Source: CBDTYW01 sp965364735
GTDB taxonomy: Bacteria; Actinomycetota; Nitriliruptoria; Nitriliruptorales; Nitriliruptoraceae
NCBI GenBank assembly: GCA_965364735.1
Contig: CBDTYW010000232.1
Span: forward strand, 1 to 5,971
Direction of reading: 5' to 3'
DNA length: 5,971 nucleotides
Shown here one piece after another: positions 5,018 through 5,971 of the stretch. The position numbers and the translations under genes were made by a program. Below the pieces are notes generated by a model. That model was given only the letters and a program-made list of their open reading frames with translations. It was not told the origin of the DNA and made no database searches. Each line of letters starts with the position of its first letter. The first letter of the stretch is position 1.

Positions 5018-5887
5018 ATGACCGGATGCCCACGGATGGTGCGAGCGTCAGCGTTTCGACCCACGTGGTTCACCCACGGCGGCAACCCCGCCGAGGTCGC
5101 GGCAACCCACGACGACTGGGGCCCCGCGCGGGTCCCGAACCCACCGCGCTCGTTCGGCATCGAGCACCTCCAGGGCCTGGTCCCGGTGGACGCAGCGCGT
5201 GAGGCACGACATGCCCACGCCGCAGGCCGCAGGTTCGCCTTCGCTGCCAGCGGGAAGCTGCGGACGGCGCGCCGCGCCTCAGTGGGCCTGCTCACGATCT
5301 CGCACCACGACGACGAACACCTCATGGCCGGATTCCTCGTCACCGTCCTGGTCGACGACGACGGTCTCCTGCCGCACGAGGACGTCGACCCGGTCGTCGT
5401 CGATGACCGGCTCGACCTGCGCCGGCGCGTCGGGATGGACCTCTCGCCGATCCTGCTCGCAAGCGATGGAGCAGAGGTCGCACGACACCTCGACGTGGCG
5501 CTCCGAGCGGCACGACGTACACCTCCCGACATCGTGCTCGACACTGCCGACGGGCAGCAGCGCGTCTGGTTCGCGGTCGATGAACACCTGTCCTCCTGCC
5601 TGCTGCAGGACCTGCTGAGCGCGCAGCTGCTCGTCCTGGACGGACATCACCGGCTCGAAGCCGCCCGGCAACATCACGTCGAGGAGGCCGCCCCCGCAGG
5701 CGCGGAGCAGGCCCTTGCGTTGATCTGCGCGGGGCGCTGGTTGCCGGCTCTCGAGAAGTCGGAACCACCCATGAGCAAGATCTGGGAGGCCGCGCGAGCC
5801 GGCCGCACCCTCGCCGCGAAGTCCACGACCTTCCGGCCGAAGCCACGCAGCGGCCTGATCATGCGCTCGCTGTCCGACCGGGCCTGA
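5018..5887 (+). CDS. Compact DUF1015-family protein, 289 aa
   Basis: The sequence carries the landmarks of DUF1015 in the right order. It has an FRPTWF opening (13-18, compare the family's PFRALRY), LLPHEDVDP (117-125, compare VLPHE), DDRLDLRRRVGMDLSPILLASDG (129-151), QRVWFAVDE (181-189), VLDGHHRLEAA (206-216, the diagnostic DGHHR) and KSTTFRPKPRSGLIMRSL (268-285, compare the family's KSTYFxPK...GL ending). Family members are usually about 400 residues or more. Here only about 55 residues separate DGHHR from the KST motif, and the N-terminal part is also short, so this is a reduced form. The function of the family is unknown; the DGHHR motif recalls ParB-like folds and the related ADP-dependent serine kinases, but that link is my inference. 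ATG at 5018 is provisional: ATG at 5036 or GTG at 5039 are equally usable, and none has a Shine-Dalgarno. The frame opens further upstream, but that part is antisense to the HAD gene. Confidence 0.8.
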   Translation: MTGCPRMVRASAFRPTWFTHGGNPAEVAATHDDWGPARVPNPPRSFGIEHLQGLVPVDAAREARHAHAAGRRFAFAASGKLRTARRASVGLLTISHHDDEHLMAGFLVTVLVDDDGLLPHEDVDPVVVDDRLDLRRRVGMDLSPILLASDGAEVARHLDVALRAARRTPPDIVLDTADGQQRVWFAVDEHLSSCLLQDLLSAQLLVLDGHHRLEAARQHHVEEAAPAGAEQALALICAGRWLPALEKSEPPMSKIWEAARAGRTLAAKSTTFRPKPRSGLIMRSLSDRA

Positions 5888-5922
5888 GCCCACGACCGAC
5901 ACAGAGAACTTCCCGGGAAACG

Positions 5923-5955
5923 ACAGCAGCCGCCCCGTGATGGGGCGGCTGCTGT
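5923..5955. terminator. Strong hairpin after the DUF1015 gene, probable (perhaps bidirectional) terminator
   Basis: Perfect 14-bp arms ACAGCAGCCGCCCC (5923-5936) and GGGGCGGCTGCTGT (5942-5955) enclose the 5-nt loop GTGAT, 35 nt after the stop at 5887. No T-run follows on the plus strand (GAAAGG), which is common for actinobacterial terminators. On the minus strand the stem is followed by a short TTT, so it may also serve a convergent gene beyond the right edge. Confidence 0.8.
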
Positions 5956-5971
5956 GAAAGGATCTCCGCGG

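Noticed and set aside
5279..5902. Minus-strand open frame of 207 codons, and a nested one at 5340-5846
   Set aside because: They are antisense to the DUF1015 gene, which shows DGHHR and the other family landmarks in order.

Overview
The window is GC-rich, gene-dense chromosome. Codon choice (strong G/C at third positions, several GTG starts) and gene order point to the Actinomycetota. The order glycerol-phosphate phosphatase (HAD+GNAT), short hypothetical, tlyA, nadK, recN is the order I know from Mycobacterium tuberculosis (Rv1692 to Rv1696). The inserted pyrimidine-reductase gene and the divergence of the proteins suggest a lineage away from mycobacteria, but the class cannot be fixed from sequence alone.

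Layout. Positions 1-2383 hold a tight minus-strand block: a small hypothetical gene (55 aa), tlyA, nadK and the 5' part of recN, which runs off the left edge. Gaps are 4 nt between the small gene and tlyA, a 4-nt GTGA overlap between tlyA and nadK, and 64 nt (22 nt if a GTG start is used) before recN. Just upstream, on the same strand, is a stand-alone RibD_C-type pyrimidine reductase (2443-3198). A 148-bp divergent intergenic region separates it from a plus-strand SCP2-like small gene (3347-3685). That gene converges, with a 21-nt gap, on the minus-strand HAD+GNAT fusion gene (3707-4921). A second divergent intergenic region (4922-5017) leads to a plus-strand compact DUF1015-family gene (5018-5887). 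That gene is followed by a perfect 14-bp hairpin (5923-5955), the likely terminator.

The genes are mainly housekeeping: NADP supply (NadK), rRNA 2'-O-methylation (TlyA), DNA repair (RecN), glycerol-phosphate recycling (HAD+GNAT), plus a probable flavin- or folate-like reductase, a lipid-binding-like protein and a DUF1015 protein of unknown job. No mobile element, CRISPR array, tRNA, rRNA or obvious defence system is visible. I see no new multi-gene system. The points most worth a second look are the apparent ATC start of tlyA, the shortened DUF1015 protein, the HAD+GNAT fusion with an intact acetyl-CoA loop, and two inverted repeats in the divergent promoter regions. No stretch over 300 bases lacks a gene.
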